Source: JABWCQ01 sp964587105
Lineage (GTDB): Bacteria; Electryoneota; RPQS01
Length of the DNA: 64,000 nt
Direction of reading: 5' to 3'
Assembly: GCA_964587105.1 (NCBI GenBank)
Contig: CAZPKG010000002.1
Span: forward strand, 253,248 to 317,247
This document shows, piece by piece, positions 1-7,773 of the stretch. The first letter of the stretch is position 1. Every line of letters starts with the position of its first letter. A program made the position numbers and the translations under genes. The notes beneath the pieces were generated by a model that was not told the origin of the DNA, did not search any database, and saw nothing but the letters and a program-made list of their open reading frames with translations.

Positions 1-324
1 TGGCCCACCATGCGCGCGACATTGTTTGCACCGGTAGGTGAATCGCAAACCGGATTGCCAGTCGAAATTGAATTTCACGCGGCTTACCCGAACCCTTTTA
101 ATCCGTCCACCAGTTTGAGTTTCTCACTCCCACAGACAAGCAATGTGAAACTAGAACTCTTCGACGTCACTGGCCGCAACGTCGAACTACTCGCTGATGG
201 GAAATACTCCGCAGGGTCGCATCGCCTCATTTGGAACGCAGGTGCTTTTGCGAGCGGAACATACTTCGCGCGTCTGCAAACTGCGGGCTACACGTACTCA
301 CAAAAACTGCATTTGATCAAGTAA
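1..324 (+). CDS. T9SS sorting-domain protein, C-terminal fragment
   Basis: The reading frame is open from the first base of the window, so the gene starts to the left and only its last 107 codons are seen. The visible part is a type IX secretion sorting domain: an AYPNPFNPST motif, then alternating beta strands (LELFDVTGRNVE), a Gly-rich turn and a final YSQKLHLIK. In this family the domain directs the protein through the outer membrane and is then removed or anchored. The passenger domain and so the function are unknown. A perfect palindrome follows the stop by 6 bases and probably ends the transcript. Confidence 0.85.
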   Translation, partial: WPTMRATLFAPVGESQTGLPVEIEFHAAYPNPFNPSTSLSFSLPQTSNVKLELFDVTGRNVELLADGKYSAGSHRLIWNAGAFASGTYFARLQTAGYTYSQKLHLIK

Positions 325-330
325 GATTCG

Positions 331-355
331 CGGGGCACCCGCTGCGGGTGCCCCG
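331..355. repeat. Palindromic repeat family B, copy 1 (terminator-like)
   Basis: Perfect 10-bp arms around a 5-base loop; core GGCACCCGCTGCGGGTGCC. It sits 6 bases after a stop and 10 bases before the dapA-like start. Four more copies are at 1339, 13700, 15228 and, reversed, 32682. Confidence 0.85.
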
Positions 356-365
356 TTAACAAATT

Positions 366-1253
366 ATGAAAACATCGCACCTCCGCGGCTCGATAGTTCC
401 GATACCTACGACATTCAAAGACGGCAAAGTGGATGAAGCCGCTCTGCAAAATTTGATCAACTGGCAAATCGAAAACGGCGCGCACGGCATTTCCGTCACG
501 GGAACCACAGGCGAACCCAGTTCGTTGACTTCAGAAGAGCGAATGCGCGTGCATCAAGTTGCCAAAGAGGCCATCGCGGGTCGCGTGCCCTTTATGCCCG
601 GCACAGGAAGCAACAATTTCGCCGAGGGCGTGATGTACTCCAAGAACGCTGAGAAAATCGGCGCCGACGCATTGTTGCTGATTGCCCCTTATTACAACCG
701 TCCGTCGCAGGAAGGTTTGTTCAGATATTTCACGGGAATTGCATCACAAGTCAGCATTCCGGTGATTCTCTACAACATTCCGGGCCGCACAGCTGTGAAC
801 ATCGAGCCGGAAACCGTCGCGCGGGTTGTCGAGAAATGTCCGAACGTCGTCGGAGTAAAAGAGTCCAACAAGGATTTTGAACACATCAACCGTTTATTGC
901 ACAGAATGGGCCGCGAATTCTTGGTTTATTCTGGTATCGAGCTTTTGTGTTACCCGATTCTCGCCATAGGTGGCGCAGGCTTCCTGAGTGCTACGGCCAA
1001 TCTGCTCCCGCGCGAAACGGCGAATGTGTATAATCTCGTTACACAAGGCAAGTGGGAAGAAGCACGAGAATTGCACTACCACATGCTGCCGCTGAATGAC
1101 GCGATCTTCTATGAGATCAATCCTGTCCCCATCAAAACCGGTTTGGCCTGGATGGGTAAAATAAATTTTGAAGTCCGTCTGCCACTCTGCGAAATGAGCG
1201 CCGCCAATCAAGAGCGCCTGCGCACGGTGATGAAGAGTTACAATTTGATATAA
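366..1253 (+). CDS. dapA: 4-hydroxy-tetrahydrodipicolinate synthase-like class I aldolase (DapA/NAL superfamily)
   Basis: A 295-aa TIM-barrel pyruvate aldolase of normal DapA length. GTTGEP (46-50) is the substrate loop, YYNRPS carries the Tyr near residue 110, LYNIPGR gives Tyr136 and Arg141, and VVGVKES gives the Schiff-base Lys165; a NPVPIK motif lies near the C-terminus. Canonical DapA condenses pyruvate with aspartate semialdehyde in lysine synthesis, and the retained Arg fits that. The neighbours, however, are hpaG, hpaE, hpaB, hpaC and hpaD, and no hpaI aldolase is in the window, so a role in splitting 4-hydroxy-2-oxoheptanedioate into pyruvate and succinic semialdehyde is possible. 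The family call is certain; the substrate is not. No clear Shine-Dalgarno site precedes the ATG. Confidence 0.85.
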   Translation: MKTSHLRGSIVPIPTTFKDGKVDEAALQNLINWQIENGAHGISVTGTTGEPSSLTSEERMRVHQVAKEAIAGRVPFMPGTGSNNFAEGVMYSKNAEKIGADALLLIAPYYNRPSQEGLFRYFTGIASQVSIPVILYNIPGRTAVNIEPETVARVVEKCPNVVGVKESNKDFEHINRLLHRMGREFLVYSGIELLCYPILAIGGAGFLSATANLLPRETANVYNLVTQGKWEEARELHYHMLPLNDAIFYEINPVPIKTGLAWMGKINFEVRLPLCEMSAANQERLRTVMKSYNLI

Positions 1254-1338
1254 AGCCAAGTGGGCGGGTGGGTGAAGTGTTTATCCCCTCCAGAGCACGA
1301 TCCCACCCGCTCCGCGGCTATTTCCGGTTTCATACCAC

Positions 1339-1364
1339 GCGGCGGCACCCGCTGCGGGTGCCCC
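1339..1364. repeat. Palindromic repeat family B, copy 2
   Basis: Same core as the copy at 331 with a GCGGC 5' extension. It lies between the dapA-like gene and hpaG, 22 bases before the TTG start, and may end the upstream transcript. Confidence 0.8.
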
Positions 1365-1386
1365 TTATCACCTCACTTTTTCCCAT

Positions 1387-2157
1387 TTGAAACTCGCACG
1401 CTGGGCCGCCAACGGCCAACTACATTCCGGAGTGTTTAGCAACAACACTCTGATCTCCAAAGACGGCACCGAACACAATCCCGAGTCCGTCGTCTGGCTT
1501 CCGCCCAATTGGCCCGGCAAAGTTATTGGCATCGCGCTAAACTTTGCTGATCATGCTAAAGAGTTGAACCTCGCCAAGCCCGAACTTCCCGCGATCTTCT
1601 TAAAACCGCAAACGTCGCTCGTCGGTCACAAAGCCAATGTGCTGATGCCGCCTAAGAGCGAATACATGCACTACGAAGTTGAGCTGGTTGCGATCATCGG
1701 TCAAACCTGCCGCAACGTGAAAGCCAAAGATGCATTGAACTATGTTCACGGTTACACCATCGGCAACGATGTGACCATCCGCGATCATATCGGCCCTTAT
1801 TTTCGTCCACCGTTGATTGGCAAAGGCTGGGACACCTTTGGCCCCATCGGTCCCTATATTGTCACAGCCGATGAATTTGGCTCCCCGCATGAAGTCGAAC
1901 TGAAAACCTACGTCAACAACGAACTGCGACAACACGGTACAACCAAAGATTTGATTTATTCGCTGGAAGAGATGATTGAGTATTGCTCGATGATCATGAC
2001 GCTCGAAGAAGGCGACCAAATCTGGACCGGCACACCGGCAGGTTTGTCGCACGTTTATGTCGGCGACACGATGCGCTTAGAAATCCAAGGCATCGGCTCG
2101 CTGGAAAACAAAGTTGTGCAAGGCAATCAACAGCTCTCACCAATTTTAGGCAAGTGA
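1387..2157 (+). CDS. hpaG: Fumarylacetoacetate-hydrolase family isomerase/decarboxylase (HpaG type)
   Basis: A 256-aa FAH-fold protein. The metal ligands are visible: Glu97 and Glu99 in HYEVEL and Asp128 in YTIGND; GKGWDTFGPIG and WTGTPAG are further family signatures. In homoprotocatechuate breakdown HpaG decarboxylates 5-oxopent-3-ene-1,2,5-tricarboxylate and isomerises the product. E. coli HpaG is a fused double-domain protein, while this is a single domain, as is common elsewhere. The start is TTG at 1387, chosen because the N-terminal KLARW strand of the family begins there. Its stop overlaps the GTG of the next gene (GTGA). FAH-family substrates are hard to tell apart by sequence; the neighbouring hpaE, hpaB, hpaC and hpaD support this call. 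Confidence 0.8.
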   Translation: MKLARWAANGQLHSGVFSNNTLISKDGTEHNPESVVWLPPNWPGKVIGIALNFADHAKELNLAKPELPAIFLKPQTSLVGHKANVLMPPKSEYMHYEVELVAIIGQTCRNVKAKDALNYVHGYTIGNDVTIRDHIGPYFRPPLIGKGWDTFGPIGPYIVTADEFGSPHEVELKTYVNNELRQHGTTKDLIYSLEEMIEYCSMIMTLEEGDQIWTGTPAGLSHVYVGDTMRLEIQGIGSLENKVVQGNQQLSPILGK

Positions 2158-2663
2158 CCACAAGCACGCGCTGGTTTGATCGCAAATTCGAACTCGGCAT
2201 TCCGCCGGAAGCGCTTCCGCCGATTATCGAGCGTCTGCGCGGCACACCTGCCAGAATGGAAGAACGTTTGAAAGAAGTTCCTCACGAACGGTTAGTTTCC
2301 AAACCGAACGGCAAGTGGTCAATACAGGAGCAAGCCGGACACCTCTTGGATCTCGAAGAGTTATGGTTTGGTCGTTTCGAAGATTTTCGCAACGGTCTGA
2401 GAGAACTTCGCCCGGCGGACTTGCAGAATACGAAGACAAATCAAGCCAATCACAATGCGTCCGAACTTGCTGCAATTCTAAGAGAGTTTCGCGCCGCTCG
2501 ATTGATATTTGTCAATGCTATTGAACAGGTTGACAACGCACTGATAACGCGTACGTCTCTGCATCCGCGTCTCAAGCGGCCGATGAGTATCACCGATCAC
2601 GCCTTCTTCGTCGCCGAACACGACGACCATCATCTCGCGGTGATAACAGCACTCTTACGATAG
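2154..2663 (+). CDS. DinB-family four-helix metalloprotein
   Basis: A protein of about 169 aa from a GTG that overlaps the hpaG stop by four bases, which suggests translational coupling. It has the DinB/YfiT fold pattern: an N-terminal helix, AGHLLDLEE with the first metal-binding His, and FVAEHDDHH with the other His ligands near the C-terminus. DinB-like proteins act as thiol-dependent transferases or hydrolases (mycothiol or bacillithiol S-transferases, maleylpyruvate isomerases). Coupling to hpaG suggests a part in the aromatic pathway; an isomerase replacing the missing hpaF is one untested idea. The frame is open further upstream, but that part only shadows hpaG. Confidence 0.75.
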   Translation: MTTSTRWFDRKFELGIPPEALPPIIERLRGTPARMEERLKEVPHERLVSKPNGKWSIQEQAGHLLDLEELWFGRFEDFRNGLRELRPADLQNTKTNQANHNASELAAILREFRAARLIFVNAIEQVDNALITRTSLHPRLKRPMSITDHAFFVAEHDDHHLAVITALLR

Positions 2664-2664
2664 T

Positions 2665-2708
2665 CTCGCCGAGTCGGGTTAAGCGAAGCGCAACCCGGCC
2701 GGAATCTG
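2665..2708. repeat. Palindromic repeat family C, copy 1
   Basis: An imperfect hairpin with GTCGGGTT and AACCCGGC arms, starting right after the DinB stop. Related copies are at 9603 and, in reverse orientation, twice near 32.4-32.66 kb. Confidence 0.65.
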
Positions 2709-2710
2709 AG

Positions 2711-2742
2711 TTTCCTATTTCCTATTTCACATTTCCTATTTT
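2711..2742. repeat. Heptad array H1 before hpaE
   Basis: Four 7-base units (TTTCCTA, TTTCCTA, TTTCACA, TTTCCTA) plus TTTT, ending 4 bases before the TTG start of hpaE. Similar arrays precede four other starts. Confidence 0.85.
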
Positions 2743-2746
2743 CGCT

Positions 2747-4249
2747 TTGCACCACGTCCACCACTACATCAACAACACCTTCGTTCCGTCGCACGGCGGC
2801 GAAACGTTTGAAATACTCACTCCGCTGACCAACACCGTGATCGGTCATTGCGCCTCCGGCCAACCCGCTGACATTGACGTCGCTGCCAAAGCGGCGCGCA
2901 ACGCCTTCGATAGCGGCGTCTGGTCCAAAATGAAAGTCAAAGATCGCGCGAAAAAAATCCGCACGATCGGCGATTTGATTTTGAAACACGCCAACACGGT
3001 CGCCGAATTGGAAATCGAAGACACCGGCATTCCGCGCGCGCAAATTACCAAAGGCGCAATCCCGCGTGCCGCAGATAACTTCTATTTCTTCGCCGATCAG
3101 TTGGAAGCTCTGCGTGGCGATGCCTACACGGTTAATGACGAGTGGTTGAACTACACGATCTACCGCCCCGTCGGAGTAGCAGGTTTGATTACGCCGTGGA
3201 ACACTCCGTTCATGCTCGAGACGTGGAAGGTCGCTCCCGCACTTGCCGGCGGCTGTACGGTCGTGCTGAAACCCGCCGAGTGGTCGCCGCTTTCCGCCTC
3301 ACAGCTTTGCAAGATTATGCAAGAGGCCGATCTGCCGCCCGGAGTGTTCAACTGTGTGCATGGCTACGGCGAATCCGCCGGCGCGCCGCTCGTGGCGCAT
3401 CCGATGGTGAATCTGATTTCTTTCACCGGTGAAACCACGACGGGCCAGATCATCATCAAGAACGGCGCGGACACCTTGAAGCGCTATTCGATGGAACTCG
3501 GCGGCAAGTCCCCCAACATCGTGTTTGACGATGTGGACATGGAGCGTGCGATTGACGGTGCCTTGTGGCAAGTCTATTCGTTGAATGGCGAACGCTGCAC
3601 GGCCGCATCAAGGTTATTCTTGCAGGAGAACATTCACGACGAATTTGTAAATCGCTTGGCCGAACGCGTGCGCAAAATCAAAGTCGGTGATCCCAACGAT
3701 ATGGCCACCGAGGTCGGCCCGCTGATTCATCGTGAACACTGGGAACGAGTCCGCGGCTTCATGGACGTCGCCCGTGCCGATGGGGCAACGATTCTCGTAG
3801 GTGGCGACAAACCTGCCTTTGATTCATCATTCATCAATCATCATTCAGCATTCGAGAACGGCAACTACTTTGCTCCCACGCTCATCACCAACGCGACGAA
3901 CAACATGCGGATAGCTCAAGAGGAAGTCTTCGGCCCCGTGCTGACCGTGATGAAATTCAAAGATGAGCATGACGCAATCCGTCAAGCCAACGACATTCGT
4001 TACGGCCTCGCGGGCTATGTCTGGACGAACGACATCGAGCGCGCCCACCGTGTCGCGGCCTCACTCGAATGCGGCATGGTCTGGATCAACGCGCAAAACG
4101 TCCGCGACCTCCGCCTCCCCTTCGGCGGTTCAAAGTGGAGCGGCATCGGCAGAGAAGGCGGCGAACTCTCCTTCAAAGAATTCTTCATGGAAGCCAAAAG
4201 TGTCCATCTACCGTTAAAGGCCGCGCATGTTCCGAGGTTGGGGGGATGA
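2747..4249 (+). CDS. hpaE: 5-carboxymethyl-2-hydroxymuconate semialdehyde dehydrogenase
   Basis: A 500-aa NAD-dependent aldehyde dehydrogenase that oxidises the ring-cleavage product of homoprotocatechuate. The oxyanion Asn152 is in TPWNTPF, general base Glu250 in MELGGK, and nucleophile Cys284 in SLNGERCTAASR, a pattern typical of HpaE. The start is TTG at 2747, directly after a heptad array, with no Shine-Dalgarno site. Residues about 359-370 are an odd low-complexity insert coded by a second kind of heptad repeat (ATTCATC). The rest is full length and should be active. It stands between hpaG/dinB and a block of unrelated genes that separates it from hpaB. Confidence 0.9.
   Translation: MHHVHHYINNTFVPSHGGETFEILTPLTNTVIGHCASGQPADIDVAAKAARNAFDSGVWSKMKVKDRAKKIRTIGDLILKHANTVAELEIEDTGIPRAQITKGAIPRAADNFYFFADQLEALRGDAYTVNDEWLNYTIYRPVGVAGLITPWNTPFMLETWKVAPALAGGCTVVLKPAEWSPLSASQLCKIMQEADLPPGVFNCVHGYGESAGAPLVAHPMVNLISFTGETTTGQIIIKNGADTLKRYSMELGGKSPNIVFDDVDMERAIDGALWQVYSLNGERCTAASRLFLQENIHDEFVNRLAERVRKIKVGDPNDMATEVGPLIHREHWERVRGFMDVARADGATILVGGDKPAFDSSFINHHSAFENGNYFAPTLITNATNNMRIAQEEVFGPVLTVMKFKDEHDAIRQANDIRYGLAGYVWTNDIERAHRVAASLECGMVWINAQNVRDLRLPFGGSKWSGIGREGGELSFKEFFMEAKSVHLPLKAAHVPRLGG
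3822..3856. repeat. Heptad repeat inside hpaE coding sequence
   Basis: Five 7-base units close to ATTCATC (two perfect, three diverged). They code for an extra Ser/Asn/His-rich loop between the cofactor and C-terminal parts of the dehydrogenase. Confidence 0.75.
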
Positions 4250-4276
4250 GGCGAAAGCGAGTGGATTCTGCATAAA

Positions 4277-4885
4277 TTGAAGATAGTTTTTTACCTGCTT
4301 GTTTTTAGCCTTTGTAGTGCAACAAGCAACAAAGCAGTTGCCGCTGATTCCTTAAGTACTGTTAGGTTGGGTCTCGGAGTCGGCGTTGCACATGATGGAT
4401 TTCTTTTTGTTGAGGGTGGGTGGCGCTCGCCACCCGTAGCTCCAAGATCATCAATAAGGATGGACTACGAGATCGCCCTTGGTATTGGCCTAAGAACCGT
4501 TCCTCATTCCGATCGTTACAGAGTTGAATACGATAGCCGAGGGCGAAAAATATGTCGTGATACGTACAATGGCCAATTCTCCGAACATTCAAATTGCAAT
4601 GACATTCATGAATTTTACTGGCATGCACTTCTTGGACCAATCGTGATGCTCCACCACAAAGATACCTTTGGTGGTTTAGAAATGTTCTATATAGGACCAA
4701 GAGTAGGTGTTATTGGAGAGGTAAGCCTTGTTGAAGCCGCTATTGGTCTGCAAGCAGCGTATTTAAAGCCAGAGCAGATGTCTCTATCTGCGACAGTTGG
4801 CTATGCTTTCGACAGACTGATATTCATGATGCGCGCAAGCTGGGAAATTAGGCGTCCTTCAAGATATAGGCCATTTTATAACTGA
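4277..4885 (+). CDS. Hypothetical secreted protein, probable small outer-membrane barrel
   Basis: A 202-aa protein from a TTG start 27 bases after hpaE. The N-terminus is a signal peptide (KIVFYLLVFSLCSAT, then Ala-rich to AVAA). The body alternates hydrophobic and polar residues with many Gly and aromatic positions (LGLGVGVAHDGFLFVEGGW, FYIGPRVGVIGEV) and ends with basic and aromatic residues, as in small outer-membrane barrels. It resembles no family I can name and has no link to the hpa genes. The first half holds a Cys pair (KICRD, HSNCND). Confidence 0.55.
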   Translation: MKIVFYLLVFSLCSATSNKAVAADSLSTVRLGLGVGVAHDGFLFVEGGWRSPPVAPRSSIRMDYEIALGIGLRTVPHSDRYRVEYDSRGRKICRDTYNGQFSEHSNCNDIHEFYWHALLGPIVMLHHKDTFGGLEMFYIGPRVGVIGEVSLVEAAIGLQAAYLKPEQMSLSATVGYAFDRLIFMMRASWEIRRPSRYRPFYN

Positions 4886-4897
4886 ACATTAACCACC

Positions 4898-5218
4898 ATG
4901 CCATCCACCCCCCGCATCCCCATCCCCATGCCCGAAATCGAGGCCTTCTGCCAAAAGTGGAAGATCACCGAGTTTTCGCTCTTCGGCTCCGTCCTCCGCG
5001 ACGACTTTGGCCCCGACAGCGACGTAGATGTGCTGGTGACATACGGCAATGACGTGCACGTCTCTCTTTTTGAATTACAGCGTATGGAAGAGGAGTTGGC
5101 GCAGATTCTTGGCCGAAGAGCAGAAATTGTCAACAGAGATTCAGTTGAACGAAATCCAAACTGGATACGTAGAAACTCCATTCTTTCAACTGCGTCATCA
5201 GTCTATGGATCGAGATAG
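4898..5218 (+). CDS. mntA: MNT-domain minimal nucleotidyltransferase antitoxin
   Basis: A 106-aa protein with the classic nucleotidyltransferase signature: FSLFGSVLRDDFGPDSDVDV, where GS contacts the nucleotide and the two Asp residues of DSDVDV bind metal. In MNT/HEPN toxin-antitoxin systems this protein adds AMP groups to the HEPN RNase and so inhibits it. The end of the gene overlaps the HEPN start by 14 bases in the usual arrangement. No Shine-Dalgarno site is obvious. The HEPN partner is frameshifted here, so the antitoxin may be a relic or may act elsewhere. Confidence 0.85.
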   Translation: MPSTPRIPIPMPEIEAFCQKWKITEFSLFGSVLRDDFGPDSDVDVLVTYGNDVHVSLFELQRMEEELAQILGRRAEIVNRDSVERNPNWIRRNSILSTASSVYGSR

Positions 5219-5533
5219 CGCCTACGTTCTGGACATACTGCAAGCGGGCGAAATGCACTGAAGTTTCTTGCCGAAGCGTCGCGCGAGGAATTTGTTGACG
5301 ATGAGAAGCTTCAAAGCAGCGTGATGTGGCAAATTGGAATCATGGGCACTGCCACTCAAAAATTATCTGATAGCTTTAAAGAGCACCATGACGGGATTGA
5401 ATGGCACTTAATTGCCGGCATGAGAAACCACCTCGTGCATGGTTACCGCAAGATAAATGTTACAGAAGTTTGGGACACGGTCACACGCGACCTTCCACCT
5501 TTGATAAAACAACTAAAGCTACTAATAGATTAG
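5205..5533 (+). pseudogene. hepT: HEPN-domain toxin (DUF86/HepT type), frameshifted
   Basis: Translation from ATG 5205 gives a HepT N-terminus (MDRDSAYVLDILQAG) but stops at 5261. Reading one frame over from about 5245 continues the family with LKFLAEASREEF, WQIGIMGTATQKLS and the catalytic RNase motif in MRNHLVHGY (R-x4-H), ending at 5533. A single-base change around 5240-5258 therefore splits an otherwise well conserved gene of about 109 codons. It may be a disabled toxin, a sequencing error or a programmed frameshift. The motif after the break is intact, so decay is recent if real. Confidence 0.8.
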
Positions 5534-5557
5534 CCCCCCTATCCCCCAAGGAGACCA

Positions 5558-6223
5558 ATGATGAATGGAAACATCGCACGTCTAACCGCCTTGGCATTGA
5601 TATTATTCGCAACTTTCTCCACAGCGTTCGCCAAGCGCATTCTGCTTCCTCCGCCTGAAGATTATAAGGGCGTCGAAGTAAACGGAATCAAGCTTGTCGT
5701 CGGTCAAGTCTATATCCCCGAATTTGCCGACACGGTTCGGTTGAAAGAGTTCGGCTTCCGCGCATTTGAAGCGATGGGCAGTTCGAGCTACTACAAGAAA
5801 GTAAAAGCCGTCTGGCGGCTGGACACCGACCTAAAAGCTCTGCCGGATTGGATCATCGGCCTGACTTACGAAAAAGCGCGCAATGTTCAAGAGATCGAGC
5901 GTGCCTACAAGGATTCTGAGGATGCCGCCGGGCCGGAGCGGATGGCCGGTTTCATCAACTACGGCTACTACTTCAACAACAGCGGCTATTACAGCAGCAC
6001 AACGAACAATTACTACGGCCGCGGACTCTCGCGCGGAAACACAACCGGAGCGCCGTACTGTTCGTGGGAAAACGATTTCAACCCGGACGCCTATCGCTAC
6101 CGCACAACGACCCGCACAAATCTTGGCCCGACGACAATCGGATCCTACCCTGACAACAAATTCCTGAAACGCAAGTGCGACTGCAGTGGAACTTGTATTC
6201 ACCGTGGCCGCTCGTTCCGCTAA
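5558..6223 (+). CDS. Hypothetical secreted protein with Tyr/Asn-rich region
   Basis: A 221-aa protein with a good Shine-Dalgarno site (AAGGAG) 8-11 bases before paired ATG codons. A signal peptide (LTALALILFATFSTAFA) is followed by a compact domain, a stretch rich in Tyr, Asn, Ser and Gly (about residues 130-170), and a Cys-containing tail (KCDCSGTC). I do not recognise a family. It lies between the toxin-antitoxin pair and hpaB and is probably an insertion into the hpa cluster. Confidence 0.6.
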   Translation: MMNGNIARLTALALILFATFSTAFAKRILLPPPEDYKGVEVNGIKLVVGQVYIPEFADTVRLKEFGFRAFEAMGSSSYYKKVKAVWRLDTDLKALPDWIIGLTYEKARNVQEIERAYKDSEDAAGPERMAGFINYGYYFNNSGYYSSTTNNYYGRGLSRGNTTGAPYCSWENDFNPDAYRYRTTTRTNLGPTTIGSYPDNKFLKRKCDCSGTCIHRGRSFR

Positions 6224-6271
6224 TCTTCACTCAGAACATTTCACTAATTCACGATACTTCGGAGTTCCCAC

Positions 6272-7762
6272 ATGCCCGCTCGCAAAGGCGCTGACTTTCT
6301 CAAACATCTGAAGAACAACCCGCCGGAGATCTATCATCGCGGAGAACGCATCGCGGACTTCACGACACATCCGGAATTCAAAGGTCACGCCAATAGTCTG
6401 GCGGATATTTACGATTTGCAGTGGAAACATCCCGACGTCATGTTGGTCAAGGATGATGAAACGGGCGAGCTGATTGGCCGCACGTACATGATTCCTAAGA
6501 CCGCCGAAGATATCCGTCTGTTGTCGCAATGCATGCTGAAAATCGCCGAGTTCTCTTGCGGTATGATGGGCCGCTCACCCGATTATCTGAACCGCGCGAT
6601 GGCCTCGTATGCCGGCGGATGGAAATATCTTGCTGAGCAGGATCCGCGCTTCGGAGAAAATGCCAAGTCATTGCATCGCCATCTGTCGCGCAACGACCTG
6701 AGCATGACGCACACGTTGATCAATCCGCAGGCCAACCGCGCAGTCTCAGTCGCCGCGCAAAAAGACCCCTACATGGGCGCGCGCATCAAAGAAGAACGCG
6801 CCGACGGTTTCGTGATTCGCGGCGCGCGTATGCTGGCAACAGCACCGGTCTCGGACGAAATCATGGTCTTCCCCTCGACGCTGTTGACCAGCAATCCCGA
6901 AGACGCGCCTTACGCTTTCGGATTTTGCATTCCGTCCAACACACCGGGCTTGAAATTTCAGTGCCGCGAAAGCGTAACCTACAATCCCAACGGCTACGAT
7001 CATCCGCTGGGCTCGCGCTTCGAAGAGCAGGATGCGGTCGTGATTTTCGATGATGTCTTTGTTCCGTGGGAAAAAGTTCTGCTCTACAAGAATGTTGAAG
7101 TCTGTAACCGGGCCTATGCCGCTTCCGGTGCCGTTGTGCACATGTCGCATCAGGTCTTGTGCAAGAACATCGCCAAGAGCGAATTCATGTTGGGCCTCGC
7201 TTCATTGATGGTGGATTCCATCGGTATCGAGCAATTCCAACACGTCCACGAAAAACTCTCCGACCTCTGGATAGCGCACGAAACCATGAAAGCCTTCCTG
7301 CGTGCAGCCGAAGCCGATTGCCATCTTGATGAATACGGCATCATGCGTCCCGCTTGGGATCCGCTGGACGCCGCGCGCAATCTCTTCCCTAAGACCTATC
7401 CGAAGCTCGTCCAAATCATTCAACAACTCGGCGCGAGCGGCTTGGTCGCCATGCCGACGCACGAAGATTTGAACGGCCCGCTGAAAGAAGAAATTAAGCA
7501 ATACTACCAGGGTGCACGTGTGGACGCTTACGAACGCATTCCGCTCTTCCGCCTCGCGTGGGACGCCTCAATCTCAGCTTTCGGCACTCGTCAGGCTCTC
7601 TACGAGTATTTCTTCTTCGGCGATCCCGTCCGCATGGCTGGCGCGCTCGTGAAAAATCATCCGCGCAAAGAAGCAATGGAGAAAGTCCAACACTTCCTCT
7701 CCAAGATGCGCGACGAAGCGGAATCTGAAGCCACTCGACCGCGTCAACCCGTCGGAGCGTAA
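6272..7762 (+). CDS. hpaB: 4-hydroxyphenylacetate 3-monooxygenase, oxygenase component
   Basis: A 496-aa member of the HpaB family, which hydroxylates 4-hydroxyphenylacetate to homoprotocatechuate with reduced FAD from HpaC. Family marks are RSPDYLNRAMASYAGG in the N-terminal third, the LINPQANR segment, an acyl-CoA-dehydrogenase-like middle and a helical C-terminus with YYQGARVDAYERIPLFRLAW. The length matches the shorter (Thermus-like) HpaB proteins. The ATG follows a GGAG site. hpaC starts 12 bases after the stop, so the two form a pair. Related 4-hydroxybutyryl-CoA dehydratases share the fold, but the flavin reductase partner makes the oxygenase call firm. Confidence 0.9.
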   Translation: MPARKGADFLKHLKNNPPEIYHRGERIADFTTHPEFKGHANSLADIYDLQWKHPDVMLVKDDETGELIGRTYMIPKTAEDIRLLSQCMLKIAEFSCGMMGRSPDYLNRAMASYAGGWKYLAEQDPRFGENAKSLHRHLSRNDLSMTHTLINPQANRAVSVAAQKDPYMGARIKEERADGFVIRGARMLATAPVSDEIMVFPSTLLTSNPEDAPYAFGFCIPSNTPGLKFQCRESVTYNPNGYDHPLGSRFEEQDAVVIFDDVFVPWEKVLLYKNVEVCNRAYAASGAVVHMSHQVLCKNIAKSEFMLGLASLMVDSIGIEQFQHVHEKLSDLWIAHETMKAFLRAAEADCHLDEYGIMRPAWDPLDAARNLFPKTYPKLVQIIQQLGASGLVAMPTHEDLNGPLKEEIKQYYQGARVDAYERIPLFRLAWDASISAFGTRQALYEYFFFGDPVRMAGALVKNHPRKEAMEKVQHFLSKMRDEAESEATRPRQPVGA

Positions 7763-7773
7763 GCGAATAGCGC

